Positions 46,701 to 61,530 of a stretch of DNA of 64,000 nucleotides are shown here, one piece after another. The notes beneath the pieces were generated by a model. The model was given only the letters and a program-made list of their open reading frames with translations. It was not told the origin of the DNA and searched no databases. The DNA lies in the NCBI GenBank assembly GCA_013398615.1, contig VZSR01000479.1, forward strand, positions 5,555,105 to 5,619,104, read 5' to 3'. The position numbers were made by a program, and so were the translations under genes. The DNA comes from Brachypodius melanocephalos (Eukaryota > Chordata > Aves > Passeriformes > Pycnonotidae). Position 1 is the stretch's first letter. Each line of letters starts with the position of its first letter.

Positions 46701-49700
46701 GAAATATTGTTGTTAGCATGTAATAGATTCCTGAAATGCAGCATGCAACTTGTGTAATGGGCTCTGAGGGAAAGGATGGTAATGAAACCCAATTTAACTA
46801 ATGAGTGTAATTTAGAAAGAGACTTTACTGCAGACTTTCACAGGAAATAGTTTAGAAACACTCTGCCTGTGGAGAAGAAGGGGTTTGTGGTTCTTCAAAA
46901 AGCCTTGCTTCAATCTGCAGAAACACACAGTGGTTTTTGTTAATTTCTGTGAGTAACAGAATTGCTGTGTGCAACCCTGACACTGCAATTGTCCCTCCAG
47001 TGCTGTCCTGGCTGGGGGACAGCTGCTCTGCCTGTCCCACCAGACACCCAGCCAAGGGGCCATTGGTGACTCTCTGCACCACATTGGTGATTTAGTCCAT
47101 CACCAGTTTAAAATCCTGCAGTTTTCTGTGCACAGCTGGCTGTTGGTTCCTGCAGAAAGAAATTTCTTTGTGGCCCTGGGTCCCCATCAGCATGGCAGGG
47201 ATGAACTGCACAGCCCCATGTCCTGCTGTGGTGCATCAGCCCCAAGATGTCCCTCATGTCCCACCAGGCTGATGGTCACTCTCTGTATTCCTTGTCTCTG
47301 CTCTGGTCCTGTTGCTGGGTTTGGGAGTATTTTTGGATGCTTTTTTCTCCCCAGAGTACTCGTTGAGCAAGAGCTCACCTTGCCACATCAAGGCTCATCC
47401 AGCACAAGCCTGTGGAAACCTGGTGCCAGCCAGGTCTTGGCTTTGGGCACTGCAGAACCAGGGATGGCCAGCACCAATGCTCCAGAGCAGGGAGGGGTTG
47501 GTGAGGAGACCTGGGCTGTGCAGGGGACACTGAAAGTGTCAGGGCTGCCACTGCCTTCTGATGGAAGGCAGGTGAAGGGAGCTGCACTGAGCAGCCTGTC
47601 CTGACCTCCCTGGATCCTCATGTCTGTGTAGAGATAAAATGTCTCTGTTTTATGTACATATATATATACCTATATATATATATCTTTGACACCTGCCCTG
47701 CTCTTTCCCTGGTTAAAGGGAGCTCAGCCCCATGTTGGGGTTTATGGGGATGTTCTGTGTGTGCTGAGGAAGGGCTGTGTAGTGCAGAGTAAGCCCCTTT
47801 GCCTCCTCTGCTTTTTATCTGACATGAAATGATGACCTGGTGCCAGCTAATAGCCGATGTTTTTGTTGGAAAGTTGCTTTTTTTCCCCCTTTATTTCAAC
47901 ATCTGTTTATCCCTGCACCTCCTGGTACCCAAGGTTTTGCTCTAGCACCTTGGTTTTCATCTGGAAGAAGGAAGAGATATTTATCTCACCTCAAGCAGTT
48001 TAAATCAAAATCCTCAAGTAGGTCTTGTGTTGCTCAGGATCCCAAATCTCCCCTGTCCAGGTGCCTCAGCTCCTGGGATCAGCCCACAAACAACTTCTCA
48101 GTGTTTTGGCATTAACAGGGTGGAGAACTGCAGTATACTGGATATCTAATTATGAAAACACATAAAGAAGACTATAAAAATAAGCCATACAGCTATTGTG
48201 GTGACTGCTACTCCTTTGTGTTCAGCAGATTTCTTTTACCCTTTAAGAGGAGCTGTTGATGGATTTAGAAAAGCTGCAGACAGAAATGTGGGGCTGGTTT
48301 TGCTGATAGGCAAGGGTAGGTACCACCTCTCCCCTCACCTTTGGGTTGGCAGAGCCCTGTCCTCACTAAAATACAAACTGTGTGGGAATGGCCTCTTGGC
48401 AGGTCTCTGAACGGAAACCATATAATTATAAACCACTGTCTAGCCTGAAGTACTGCTAAATGCTTAAGCTATCACATTTCCACGGCTCATTCATGGGTAT
48501 TTTTAGTGCTGGTGGAGAAAGTTGCTGACTCCAGGTCAAGTAATCCCTCCCGAGGTCTATGGTCCTGATTCAGGGAAGATAAACCATTTGTTTAAATGTT
48601 TGTTACAGTGGAGCTGCTCTCCCTGCCCCTGCCCAAGCATTCCCATGGGAGAGGACTGGGCCTGGATTGCAGGCATGAAGAAAAACGACCAGCTTGCTTT
48701 GGCATTCAAAGCAGAAAAGTCTGATACTGCTAAAATGTAGATATCTGTCTGAATGTCATTTCTCTTACCCGTTTCTATTGCCTGTGCCTGATTTTCCCCG
48801 AGTGGAGACAAGCAGCAGTGAGCTGCCTCCATACAGAGTGCCTTGCTGTTTGAGGCTCATGGATCCAGCTGTGCAGCACAGCTGGCTGAAGAGCTTGGAT
48901 CTGTTTGTTTTACACTAAAGTGTCCGGGTAAGATAATGGAAGGAAGGCTTTGTTAAGCTGCCACTCACACAACAAAGAGCCAGAAGTTGGAATTTTGCTT
49001 GGCATTTGTGGTCCTGTCTGTGTGTGCAGTGATCCACTGCTCCATGGTGCCCATCCTGCCCCTCTGGTCCCTGGAGGTGTGAGAGCCACCCTGAGTGAGG
49101 GGACCCACAGGAGGCAGAGAGCAGCAGGGACATCACAGTGGCCAGCACCAGGGGGAAGGGCTCAGCTGGCTTTGCCATGGAGGAACAAACTCCCAGGGCA
49201 CGACCCAGGAGGGTTTCTGGGTGCTGGAGAAGAGCTCTTCTGCACAAGGAGGATAGCTGGATGATGGAAGGAGCTCTCCTGCAGGCAGCCAGGTAGGGAC
49301 TGGCTGGAGTTTGCCTTTGGCAGTGGAGGTGAGGCAGATTGCAGGTGGGTGTTGATGGTTTGACAGCTCGTGGGAGAAGCCCAGCGTTGGGATGAGCTGG
49401 GGAGCCTTTAGATGAGGATGAATTGACACGTTTGACACAACAGGGGGGAGCCATGGAGAGAGAGGAGTGATGTGGTTATGCTGACAAGCCAGAAAATGAG
49501 CCCAGGCTCCTCTGAGTGAGGAGATATTCTACAGAGCCACAAGTGCTGGGGTCAGAGAGCATTATTGAAGTCACCCAAATTCTAGTTTAATTAAAAATCA
49601 AATCTAGAAAATACATCCTGTTTAATTTTAACCTGCCAGTGAGTATCCAGCAGCAAGTCTTTCTTGTGGACAACAATCCTCCAGAGTTGAGGACATGAAC

Positions 49701-52700
49701 AAAGTCTCTCTGGATACATTTGAGGGGTCACAGCTGCTTTGTGATACCTTAAATGCCACTTCCAGTGGTATCAGCACCCTGCTGCTGAACATGTACTCCA
49801 GGTTTGATAACCAAATTTCACAGTTAAGAGGGGGTTTGTAAATAACTCCTTCTTGAGCCATTAAATTCACTGATCATTCCCTGTGGTTTTATTACCTTTG
49901 TGCTGATAACTTTCCTGCATGAGTTCTCTCTGAAAAGTCTTTCCTGCTAAGTTTCCTTTCACTGGTGGGTGTGGATTAATTAAAACATTTGGTGCTTTGA
50001 TGCAATGAGGGATAGGGCAGGGTTTTTTTTTTCACTTTTAGGAAATAACCAGTTGTCTGCAGGTAGTCTGCATGCTCCTGCATCTCTCATAAGAAATTCC
50101 TGCTTGTTTGCAAGGTCCTTCTTGGACACACAACTTTGGATTAGTTGATCATATTGTGAAATGGGGAAGACCTGTGGCTCTAGAAAAACTCATGGATTAA
50201 TGGCTTGTTAGAGAAGCTAGGAGTGCTCTATCTCAGGCCGTGGTTGTCCAGCTCTGGAGCTGGATGATGCCTCTGTTTTGTTCCATTTCCCCTCAGAAGT
50301 TGGCCATGTCTCTCCAAGAGCAGTGGGATGTGATCAGGAGCTCTCATGAGGCTGAGGATCCCCAAAATCTGCTCGGGTTTGGAGTATGCCCTGGGTTATT
50401 TCAGCTGATTTTTGGGTGCTCTTCAGCAGAAAGGAGTGCCTGGCCCTTCTCTGGCATTTCTGACCCAGGTGTTCCCAAACCAGTCGTGTTGGATCTCCCT
50501 CATTTGCTCCTGGATGCTGCTGCAAGTCTGTCCCTGAGCCACTTTGGATACTTAGGCTAAAAAGATGTTTAATTTTAATTATTGCTGGAAGCAAACTTGT
50601 CTGCTGCCCTACTAACTCATAGGTGTGGCTGACACTGAATTTATAATTCCTGCTATCTAGAGCACAATTTGCACCACTGTTCACCCCTCATTGGGATGAG
50701 AGCTGCTGTGAGCCATGCTGGGCTTTCGTCTGTGCTGTACAACTGGAAAGACACAGTCAGGAAAAATAAATTTCTCTTGTACAGAACAGTACATAGTGTG
50801 TGCAGCTTGCCTGAAGTCAGTCTCCAAGAGTCCCCTCACCAGGCTCCAGCAGAGGGTGCAGTGGCTTTTTCTGTCTCCAGAGCCAGCCTTCAGGAAAGGT
50901 TGTCTTCCCTCTTCTCTTTATCCTTTTTTGTTTGATTGCAAGGCCCCTTTGCTCCCTGAAAACTGAAGTTGTTTAATGGCCATAACAAAAACAACCTCTA
51001 CTTAATCTTAGAGAAAAATATAGCAATATTATACTCCATTCAGCAAATCCAGCTGTCCAGAACCTTTGTCAATAGGCAACAGATGGGAGATTTATAAGAG
51101 TCCTTTTATATTTAACCTTACATGTCTTTATAAAGTCTTTATCTATCAGATTGTGTTGGGGCTGTCACAATTCTGTAATACTTTTTGGGGTGTGCTGATC
51201 CCGGTGCCTGTAGTGAGGGCAGGATATTTCTTTCCCCGTGTTACCAGTTCTCAGTATCACAGATGCCACAGGAGAGCATTATCCAGTGGATCACCTGAAC
51301 CTTCAGACTCTTGCTTCCAAAATGCAAATACTGTGCAAAATTAGCTCTCCTTTACAGCAAGTACAAAACCTCTCCCAGTGCTCAGAGGCTGCTCCTTCCA
51401 GTGTCTCTACAGACTGAGGTGAGCTTTTTTCCTCAGAGTAACTTTAAAAGTGTCCATGCAATGCACAGTTGGGTAGAAGGACACCACAGTGATGAACCTC
51501 CCTCGTGGTACTGGGTTCAGAAGTCACTTTGATGCCTTAAGATTTTAGCCTTTATGTGTTTCAAATCCTGTACTGCATTAGTGCATAACTCTAAACTCCA
51601 TATAGGGTGTTAGTTAACTCTCTTCATGTTTTGGTCAGACAAAACAACCCCTCCCTAGGCCTGGGACTCAAGGACACCCTACAGCCTCAGGCCCCAAAAA
51701 GTACAAACAGAAGTGAATTAGGGTGGAGAGAACTGGGGGAATATCACTTCATTACCTGAAGCTGTAATTGGAGGATTAACCCCTGATATGCAAATAGACC
51801 AAACTTATCTCTGTCTGAAAAACTCATGACCATCGTCCAGCTTGGGTGTAACCTCTGGGAGGCTCCTGACTGCCCAAGATGTATCCACTGAAGGCCTTTA
51901 ATAAATACCTGCTTTATTCTCTTAACCTTGTCTAGCCTCTGTTCAAGGCAGTCACTCCAAGGCATCAGCTTGGTTATGATCCTTACATCAACCAGTTGTG
52001 AATAATTCCTCTGCCAACAAGAGTCAGCCAAACTGTGTTAGAGAACTGCTGGGGGTTAATTTTGGTCGGCAAAGTCTGGTTTCATGTATTTTTATATTAA
52101 AAAAAAAACAGAAAGAAGAAGAACAAAAGAACAAACCCCCTCCCAACACTGGTCCTACAAAGAGCCTGAAGGCCTTTTGGCCCTGGTCAGGCAGGAACAG
52201 ACGAGGTAAGAGCTGGGCAGCCTCACCACACATCCAGGCAGGCTGTGCCCTTGTGCCAGCCCCTGGTGAGAGGGGGCAGAGGATAATTTCCGTAGATTAC
52301 AGACCAGGGTTTGATGCTGCAGGCTGTGTTGATCAGGGCCTTGATATTCTCATTGCAAGGAGCTTCTGTGCCAAGCTCCCCCAGTGGTGAGCAGTGTGAC
52401 ACGAGTGCCAAGCCTCCAGAAGGTTCCCAACCTCTTTGCAGCGGTCTGGGGCTTATTTATTTCACAGTGCCAGTTATGATTGGCAGGAATTGGCATGGGG
52501 ATAATGAGGACTGCTGCAGAAATGATCAGTGGGTTTGGAAAATCTGCTCTTTGAACACCCAGCGCATAAACTGTACATCTCCAGCGGGGTGGGGCTTTTG
52601 TGGTCTCTCTAAGACTTGGAACATGGCAACTCAATGCAGCCTAATTGCATTCAGCCTCCTAATTTAAGTCTATGTTGTCTTCATAATGAGCTACAGATCT

Positions 52701-53589
52701 TACAGAGATTATTGATGGCATATCAGTGTGTGTGTTGTGAGCAGTGCACCGAATTTATTCTTCCTGCAGAGGAAGAGAGAGCCAAGGCCTCGACAATGCA
52801 GCGTGTGCTGGTGCACCAGGGCAGAGCCCCCTCACTGCCTGGCATTGATCTAATGAGGGCCAAAGAGTGATCTAATTCCTGCAGGAGCCACACTGAGCAA
52901 TTCAGCTTCCATACTCACCCCTGCTGCTCCCACTGACACCCTAGGGCTGTGCCAAGGACACCAGCTCAGGTCTGGGACCATGTGCTCTCCTGCTTATGGC
53001 TGTTTGATTGATCTCTTCCTTCTGAGCTGTCTCTAGACATCACTAAAGGCCTTGCTAATTCGTTTGAAAAGTCTATTATTTCTCTAAATTCCCTCATTTA
53101 AATGTGACATTTCTTTGTGTTTATATGTGCCAAAATGATCCTTGTTTTTACACCAGGCTTGGAAAGTTTCCACTGAACCTGCTCAGATGTGGTGGGGTCA
53201 GACGATTTGGCTGCAAGTAAGAGGCACAAATTCAGCAGCTCCTTGTCACTGTTCTCCTGGTAGAGAGAGAAAATGAGTAATTCCCCTTCCCAGTGAATGG
53301 TCTGAGAAACTGGGTAAACGTCCCACATCTCTCAAAGAGGAAACCAGCCAGGTGCTGGTCAGCGTTCCAGTTTCCCCATTATTTGTTCTGTGGATCAAAG
53401 CTGACCTGTGTGAAGGGGCAGCATTTCATCTCTGGAGGTGATTTCTGAGAGCCCCCCATTTGCTGTTGAGGACGGCCTGGAATGCAGTAGCAGAACAGAA
53501 CAAATCCCTGCAGGAGAGTGGTGCCAGGGCAGGTTGGGATGAATTGATATGGAGGGCAAGATGAGATCCTCTCACATATTTCTCAAATT
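40776..53589. other. long intergenic span
   Basis: Nearly 13 kb with no exon I can recognise, beyond short low-complexity tracts (T-run 41059-41070; CAAA-rich patch 46455-46508; TA-rich patch 47658-47683). GC is somewhat higher at 47100-47620 and 48980-49450, where the larger frames (to 179 aa, reverse strand 48915-49454) lie. Their Ser/Pro/Leu-rich composition and opposite-strand shadows suggest chance. Confidence 0.35.
46455..46508. repeat. CAAA-rich low-complexity tract
   Basis: Irregular caaa, ccaaa and acaac units over about 50 bases. Confidence 0.8.
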
Positions 53590-53845
53590 AAATCATGAAA
53601 TGGTTTGGGTTAGAAGAGACCTTAAAGCTCATCTTCTTCCACCTTCCACTATCCCACGTTGCTCCATCCAACCTGGCCTTGAACACTTCCAGGGATGGGG
53701 CAGCCACAGCTTCTCTGAGAAACCTGTGCCAGGATCTCACCACCCTCACAGGGAACAATTTCTTCCTAAAATCTGATCAAACCCTCCCCTCTGGCAGATT
53801 AAAGCTATTCCTTCTTGTCTTCCTTCTTCCTTCTCCTCAGTGGCC
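53590..53845 (-). mobile_element. CR1 LINE 3' fragment
   Basis: The + strand inverse CR1 includes 'tggtttgggttagaagagac', 'ttgaacacttccagggatgg', 'ggcagccacagcttctctga', and the 'ggaacaatttcttccta' block. About 250 bp. Confidence 0.9.
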
Positions 53846-56800
53846 CCTTGGTTCAGGCTGGAGACATGGTGGGTGGGAGACTCAGCAACTCTGCTTCAGC
53901 AAATTTCCAATGGGAAAAAAGAAACAAAAAAAAGAGTATGAAGTCCCCTGAGACACCTTCCTGTGGCATTTTTTAAACTCTTGGGTAAGTCAGTCTTACT
54001 TGGACATGGTGGGAAGAGAAGGGGAGTTGCTCAGGCTCTTCTGCAATGAACAGGACTTGTGAGCTTGCCCTGGGCAAACAGCTTCACACTGCCCTGCTCT
54101 GCTGATAAACATCCTGGAAACCTTTCAGCCAGCTCTTGCTGGTAATTAAGAGGTGACCAATTAATATGATTCCATAGTGGATGTTTCCATCGGGATATTG
54201 AGTCCCCTACTCCATTAGGGTATTTCCCTAATGACCAAAGCAAGCTGAGCTTGAAAGCTGAGCTGCATCCTGTGCTCTGCATCCCTTCAGGGAAGGAAAC
54301 TTTGTTCCCCCAGCTTGACATGCTTCCTAGAAAAAAGCTGAAATCCTAACCTAGCTGTATATATGTTCTTCAGAAGTGATGAAGCAGTATTTTCCTACTG
54401 AAAAGTTATTCCACCTCCCCTCCCCCTTCAAGTGAGCCTTCATTTTCACTCTCCTTGAAAAAAAGTACATCTTGTTTCAGCTTTGTCCTGGTCCCAGGTT
54501 TTTTTTTTTTTTTTTTTTTTTTTACATTTGCAGTTAATTTCCTACTTCAAAGAAAAACAGAAAAGCCTTTGATTTAGTAGATTGGCTAAATTCAATATCT
54601 TTTCCAGAAACAGTGGCTCAGTGTTTCCTAAAAATAAGTCCAAACATTCGAGTGATACGATTTCCTCACTTCTGACACTCATCAACATCAGCATATTGCA
54701 TCCAGTTTGGGCTCCTTCATCCCCCTGTGGCAAGCTTAGCATAAATTTTATCCACTTTAAACAATAGCTGTGTTTGCCACACGGTGTCCTAAAGCTGCAC
54801 AGCCTGGTTCGTGATACGAATAACATGCACAGTTGGATACCTACATTAAGTATGTATGATGAGATCACTTCCAGTAAAATCTTGAAATGCAGTAATGTGA
54901 AAAACATCTGGTTGTTGTGTGTTTGATTTAAAAGTTGGAAGTTCTTGGACAAAGAGACTATACATTTATTAATGAGTTCTCTGCTTTATGGAGGTTTTCC
55001 ATGCAATTTACTCATTAGACTTCAAAAGCAGGAAATTATACCACCTCTTGATTGAAATTAGCTTATTAGACATCAAAAGTAAGAAAATACATGATCTTTT
55101 TGGTGGAAAATAATTATTGCATCGGTTTGGGGGTTTTTTAAAATGTTTAAATTTAGCGTAGCAATTCCCTCCTCTGAACCTTCCACTGATGCAATACGTC
55201 TGTGTTTGTTTATGTACGAATGTGCCAAAAAAAAAAAAAAAAAAAGGATGGGGAAAAATATTTGGATGCTGGCAGTTGGCCACCCTGAGCTATGCTGGTG
55301 CCTTAGCTGGAGGTGCTGGTGCGTTACAAGGGGTAATCCCAGAGCAGGGACCCAGAGCTCAACCCTGTGACCTTGCCAAATGTTTAAAGCCACAGGAGGC
55401 GGCCACATCACATCTGTACCCCAGAGCAAGGGGAAGCAAGGACAGAGCACCTTCTCCTCATCACCTCTGGCCTGGGTTAGTGCCTGCCAGCCCCTCTGTG
55501 CCCCCAGCAGGGCTCACTGAGGCTCTCAGCTGCTCTGGGGGGTCGTGTCTGTGTCCCCCCAGCAAAAATGCACAGTGTATGTGAGCCCTGTCAATAGCAA
55601 GCTGTGGTAGCCATGGAAATCCTGCTGTTTAGCAAATTGTAGAGAGGAAAACTCAACAGAGACGGCCAAGGGGATGAATTAGAGCTGCCCCTTGGCAAGC
55701 ACGGCAGAGAAACTGGTGGGTTTGGGGATTTTTTTATAAAAAAAACATGTACACATGTGACATTTCTAATTTTTCATTCCCTGCTGACTTTCTGCTCTGA
55801 GAAGTGGAAAATACTTACAGGGGCATTGCAAATTCTGCCGCATTTCCCTTGTTGTGCTGCCTCACCTTGCTGGATTGTCCCCCCCCTGTGCCCTGAGTGC
55901 TGCTGTGGTGGGGTCCCTCTGCCCCCTCCAGCTCACAGCAATGTGCCCTTGACACCCCCAGTTCACAGGTCCTGAGGGAAAGTCCTCAGATATGTGAGAA
56001 ACTTTTGTGGAAATATTGCCAAGAGCCAGACTGGCAAGCAGAGGGACTGGTCCTGTGTAACCCATTCATCTCCCCATCACCTCTCTTTCTATACATAAAT
56101 CCTCGTATTGGATCTCTCTGTTGGTCTCCTGTTGTTCCCAGTTCCTCACAAATCCGCAGTTATGGTGGGTTTCTGATGTTTTTTTTTTTTCAAACATGGA
56201 TACCACAACGGCAGATTGGACTGGAAAAATCTAAGAAATGTGTATTACAAGGTCTCAACATTTCTGGAATTGCCTTGAGCTACAGTCTTTCTGATGCTGC
56301 TCAAAGGTGCATTTGTTTCTATATTTTGTTTGCTGCTGCTGAGGATTTTGCTGCTTTAGTCCTCACTTTCAATAAATTGGTATGTATCTATAGAGAGAAT
56401 TATTATTTTAGTCCCTATAATCTCTGATGCAGGGAAACATGGATGGATGCAAAGCAATATATCTCTGCAGCAGTCACTGTGTTGCCCTTAGAAATATGGG
56501 CAGTGAGCCAAGCAGAATTTAAACAGTTTATTCAGAAAAACAGTTATTTAGATCTTGCCTCAGGCTGCATATTTGGGATGTGGATACACAAATCCTTTGG
56601 CTTGGGCACAGTGAGGATAAATACAACCAACTTCCACCTAATGTGCAGTTCCCCATGAGAAAGAAAGATGGAAACCTCAAGACTTAACAATCTGCAAACA
56701 GTTTTTCTGACCAGTCATTTTTAACTCTTTCTGTTCTGGCTACTCATCTCTTGGGTCCAGCAGTGTTTCAAACACGACCATGGTTTGCTGCATCCCCCTG

Positions 56801-59800
56801 CATGGGCCAGGAAGTGTCTGAGGAAAGCTGTCCTCTGGATGTACAGACCATTACAAACGACCAATTACTGGAAAATACTCTTCTAATGAAACCATCTGTA
56901 CGCACTCTGACTCATCTAAGAGCTGACGAAGCAGACAAGTCACCTCTTGTGTTTAGAAAACCAGGTTAGCCCCATGCATAAATGTTCTTTTCCACAGTAG
57001 CACCATGACTTTATCCATCAGGCATGCTCTGCTGAGCCTGCTGTGGGTCAGCTCCCAGGAAAACACCACCAAGGCACGACAGCCCCACCAGCACAGGGCA
57101 TCTGCTCTGTGTTTGCACATGATTTATGGCCACACGTTGAAAATACGTGTGCAGATGTGTGTGTGTATATATGAACACATAATGCCTTATCACTGATCAA
57201 AAATCCTGCCTACTACTCTAATGCCAACAAATGTATTTTTTTGGCTTCTGGGATCACTTGCTGCCAAAATTCCTGCATGGCATGCTTGCATAATAAAATA
57301 AGATAAAAACACCAACCCCATGGATCTTCAAAACCAACTGCACTTCATTTTTCTACATGAGAAGATGATGGAGAGATTTATATATGATATTCTAATATTC
57401 CTACAGTTAAGACTAAGGTACTTAGCAGGAGTATGGTTCAGCTTTGGACTGTATGGAATCATTTATCTTCATGTAATACCAGTGAAGGTCTCTAACTATT
57501 TAAGTGCTTACAGGGTTTATAACATTAGCTCAAATTCCTCACATTAGGCTCTTTATTTGCTTTTTATTTTGAAAAAATGTGATAGCCTTTGGAAAAAAGA
57601 GAAACTTTTTTCTTTTCTAGATAAAGAAAAATCAGAGCAATGACTTGAATTTTTTTTTGATTACTTTTTTACAGACTATATTTCACTATTTCCATGCTTT
57701 TGAGTTTTCTTCTTTCCACTCTGCCTTTCATTCCTTTTTTTTCCTTTAAATGGGAAGGACCATTTCTTCCTTCTTTTCTGCTTTTTACAGACATGAGGCA
57801 ATAGAACTGGGGACTAATGTCAGTCCCAGTGGGCAGACAAAACAGGAAAGTCAAGTTGTAACCTGAAAAATATTAAAAACCCCTCGATGAAGATGCCCAA
57901 GGGGCTAAGGCAGGGGCTGGGCCAGGAGCTGTGAGCACAGTGAGGCATCCCCAGCTCATTAGTGCTGGGATTACCCTGGGATTTGCAGTCTGGGGAGCAC
58001 AGAGAGCTCAGCCCTGGCCGCTGCTGCAGGTGACAGTTTGGTGGGATGGGTTGATTCCAGATGTTGCACAGCAAGAAGCAGCTGTGCTCTTTTCCCCTGG
58101 ATCCCCTCCCTGCTCTTTCTGGTGAGTTCATCCTCCCACAGGTAACTCCCAGATCCTCTCCATGCCTCTGCTGGTGCTGGGAACACAAAGGAGTCCCCAT
58201 GGCAGCAGGATGGCAGGAATCATGGCCTGTGATTACGTCAGACTCTGCAAACTCTTTCCCATTTGCTGAGCTAAGGTTTTCATGGGACACAGTGCAGTGT
58301 AAAAGGCAAGGCAGTGAAGGACAGCAGGGAAACCAGAGCAATGAGAAATAAATAGCCCATGGCAGCTAGGGACCCTATTTCCTTCTCTGATTTTGGGTTT
58401 AAAGTCAGTTCTTAGACAGCATTGGTCTTCCTATGCTCCTACTAAAATCAGTATTGCCCCATATCCTCCTTTCTTCCTTTAGGTTACTTAGAGCCTTCCA
58501 AACTTTAGAGAGAAAAATTACTTAATTAATCATTGTTTGGAAATAATAATTGGCAGTTATTTAATGCAGTTGTTCATTAATCCATTAACCAGGATATATA
58601 GGAACATCAGCCTCTTCTTACTACAACCAAGCAATCCTAATCCTTTGCCTGGAGGTTTCCAGCCCTGTTTTCAGTGTTGAGGTGTGGTGCAGATCAGGGG
58701 GGCTGTGGTCAGGGTTCCCCCAGGGCTGCCATTCCTGGTGACAGTGTCCCCATTTGCAGGCTGTCTCCAGGCCATGGAGCAATCACAGCCACCACAGGAC
58801 TCCCCACACACGAGTGCTCTGACATAAACACTTCATGTAAATCCTCCAGGGCTCATAATGCCATTTTTTTGCAATGACTATTTTGCCTGAGAGCAGTATA
58901 AACTTACTGGAAAATGAAGAGCCACTGTTACAAGTGTCAGAACTAAACATTTGCTCTGCTCCCTGGTTTCACCCATCTCCTTTTCCCTTAAGGTCTCTGT
59001 TTCCATCCCACCTTGCTCCCAAGACTGGAGCTGGTCCCTGGGAGTTCCTGGAAAAGAATTGCATGGTTTTGTCCTTCATGGGGGAGGAATAAGGTGACAT
59101 TTGTGTTTTCCACCATATAGCCTCCAAAGTCTCCATCACCAAGATGAGCTGTGGGAGGAGGGGGAGGCAGCCTGAGGTGGACAGGAGGGAGGCACTGGGG
59201 GGCATTAGGTGGCAAATCTGGTGGGTGCAGGCTTGGGGATGCACAGGGCTCAAAGGAAAGGATATATGCCATTGTATCAGCATGGGGGATCCCAATTTTG
59301 CAGGTTTCTGGAGTTTTGGTGGGATTTCCTTTATTTCCATTTACTTTAAGGAATGATTTCCATGAGGCAGTGGGGAAGGGAACAGGGAGCATGGAAATGG
59401 GTGGGAGGACAGAAAGCAAATCCACTTTCCAGGTGGAGAGAGGAGGGAGAGGGCTCTGGGAGACAGATTTCCCCAAATTTCCTCAGAAAGGGAAAACCTG
59501 AAGCACCCAGCTTCTGAGATCTTCTTTTCAAGAGAGCCAGCAGTCTTCTCCTAGGGCCAAGAGTCTGATAGCAGGGGAGGAAAAAGGAAATAAATCATCA
59601 CTGGGAATTGTGTGAGAGGCAGTGAGCTGAGTCAGCACTTGTGGGCTCACTGTCACACAGACACATCTCCTAGTGGTTTTATCTCAGGAAATTTGGAGGA
59701 GTGGTTCCAAGCAGTGCTGGCCATGCTGGGCTCCCCTGGCTGACGTGAGTCTGGAAAGGGTTCAGCCTCCAGCTGCTTTTCAAATGGATGTGATGTGAGC

Positions 59801-61530
59801 TATCCTCCGCAAAATTAGTGGATTTGAGTTAAAATGAGGCACAGAGGTCTCTGAGGAGGTATCTGTGTTCTTTCACAGCACATGGCTGTGCTGTTTTGCA
59901 ACCAATCCTCGTTGTTTGGGATTTCTGCTGAGTTGCTCTATTTTCTGCTTCACCCATTGATGGTACATTGCTGTGGCAGTGATGCTGATGGTGAAGAGGG
60001 TTTTAAAGCAGGCAGAACATCTCAACCCATGACATCCCTGCAGCACAAGGGCTGCCTTTTTGGTTTATCTAGTGAATGTCTGGTGCTTGCTCTGAGGCTG
60101 CCCTCAGGAGCAGTTTCACACACTCAGAGGGGTTTTCCAGCCTTCCCTGGTGCTTTGAGTGTCCACATTGGGCACCTTGTACCCCATCACTGAGGGTCCT
60201 GTTGAGCTCCAACACAGGCTGTGGGCTGGGACTGCACAGGCCAGCATTGAAGCCCATAAACAAGGAATAAATCTCCAGGAGTTGAACATTTCATCCTGTC
60301 AACCTGGGAGAGATTTGCTCAGATGACTTACATTAATTTTAATGGAAACTGTGTGCAGAAACCACAAGCTTAAATCAAGAAGATTATGTCAAAAGAGCAG
60401 ACTTCATAAATCCAAATGACAGGCTCCAAGTGGGTTTTTCTGTTCACTGCAAAGAACCCATCACTATTTTCAGCTTCTTAGAGCTGACACAATGCCCAGC
60501 CTTCATGGGGATCAAGTTTTGGAATGGTTTTTGTGATTCAAAGGATAAAGGAAGAAATCTCCCCAAGTAGGATCATGTTAATAAGCAGCTGCACTAAAGG
60601 AGCAGTTCTCAGAGGCTTCAGCACAAGTTCTGGCTTGGCATCCCACTGCAGTCTCTGTGCCAAGGTGGGATGAGCTCCTGAATAACATTTCCTTGTGGTG
60701 CTGTGGTTGGGAGCATGGCAAAGGATGTTGCATCAGTCCACCCTGCCTGCCCATCCCAGCAGGGAGACTGGCACTCTCCATGGAAGAAGCAGTCCTTCCT
60801 GTCCAGCTGTACTTTTAAAATTATATTCATTATACACCCAATGAAAGGTGAGGAAAAAATACAACCTTCAGAAATCTCCACAGTGGATAGTATTGATTTT
60901 TTTTTTTTTTGAAGATAACTTGGCTTGACAAAGTTCCTCCTGAGCTTGTGTGGAGATGGAGGTGTAAGACAAATCCAATACAGCAATCACAAACTGATCA
61001 AAATGCAATTGAAGAAAGTGATGAAATATATTGCAACAGGTCAAGAAAACCATGATGTCTCTGGGTAAAGAAAAGGACCTGGCAGCCAGGAGCCAGGCTT
61101 GGAACCAAAATCCTGTTGGATTCTGTGCCTGAGAGAGCCCTTTGTCACAGAGTCACAGCCTTCTCCATGAGCAGGACGAGAACACCACCACAGGGCTCTC
61201 CCTGCTTGTGGGGAAGGAACAGTCAGAAGATTTCCTTCTCTTTTATCCTGAACTGCTCCCAGCCAGCCCTTCCACCTGCTCCTTTTCTCCAAAGCCATCC
61301 TGACCTCAGTACCTGCTTGAGTTCCTACCTGGCTCCCTGGGGCTGGCATTGCCACCACAGAAGTCTCATGCCACCAAACTTTTGGAGACCCTCACAGCCT
61401 GGGGCTGTCAAACCCCACTGGCTGGAGCCAGATCTGCTCCTTGTTTCCTGTCTACAGATCCTAAAATGCCTGTGCAGCGTGGTGCCCTGTGCCAGTGCTC
61501 CAGCAGCACCTCCAGGGCAGGTCTCAAGGG
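53846..61530. other. intergenic span
   Basis: No gene recognised. It holds a 25-base T-run at 54499-54523 and an A-run near 55227-55245. The two largest frames (176 aa at 55897-56427, 173 aa at 57820-58341 on the reverse strand) show no domain, signal or conserved motif that I recognise. Confidence 0.35.
54499..54523. repeat. poly(T) tract, 25 bases
   Basis: Uninterrupted T-run. No retrotransposon body is recognisable next to it. Confidence 0.9.

Noticed and set aside
48915..49454. 179-aa reverse frame
   Set aside because: Ser/Pro/Leu-rich low-complexity composition with a forward shadow; no signal or domain.
55897..56427. 176-aa forward frame
   Set aside because: No motif, no conservation that I can judge, crosses a T-rich tract.
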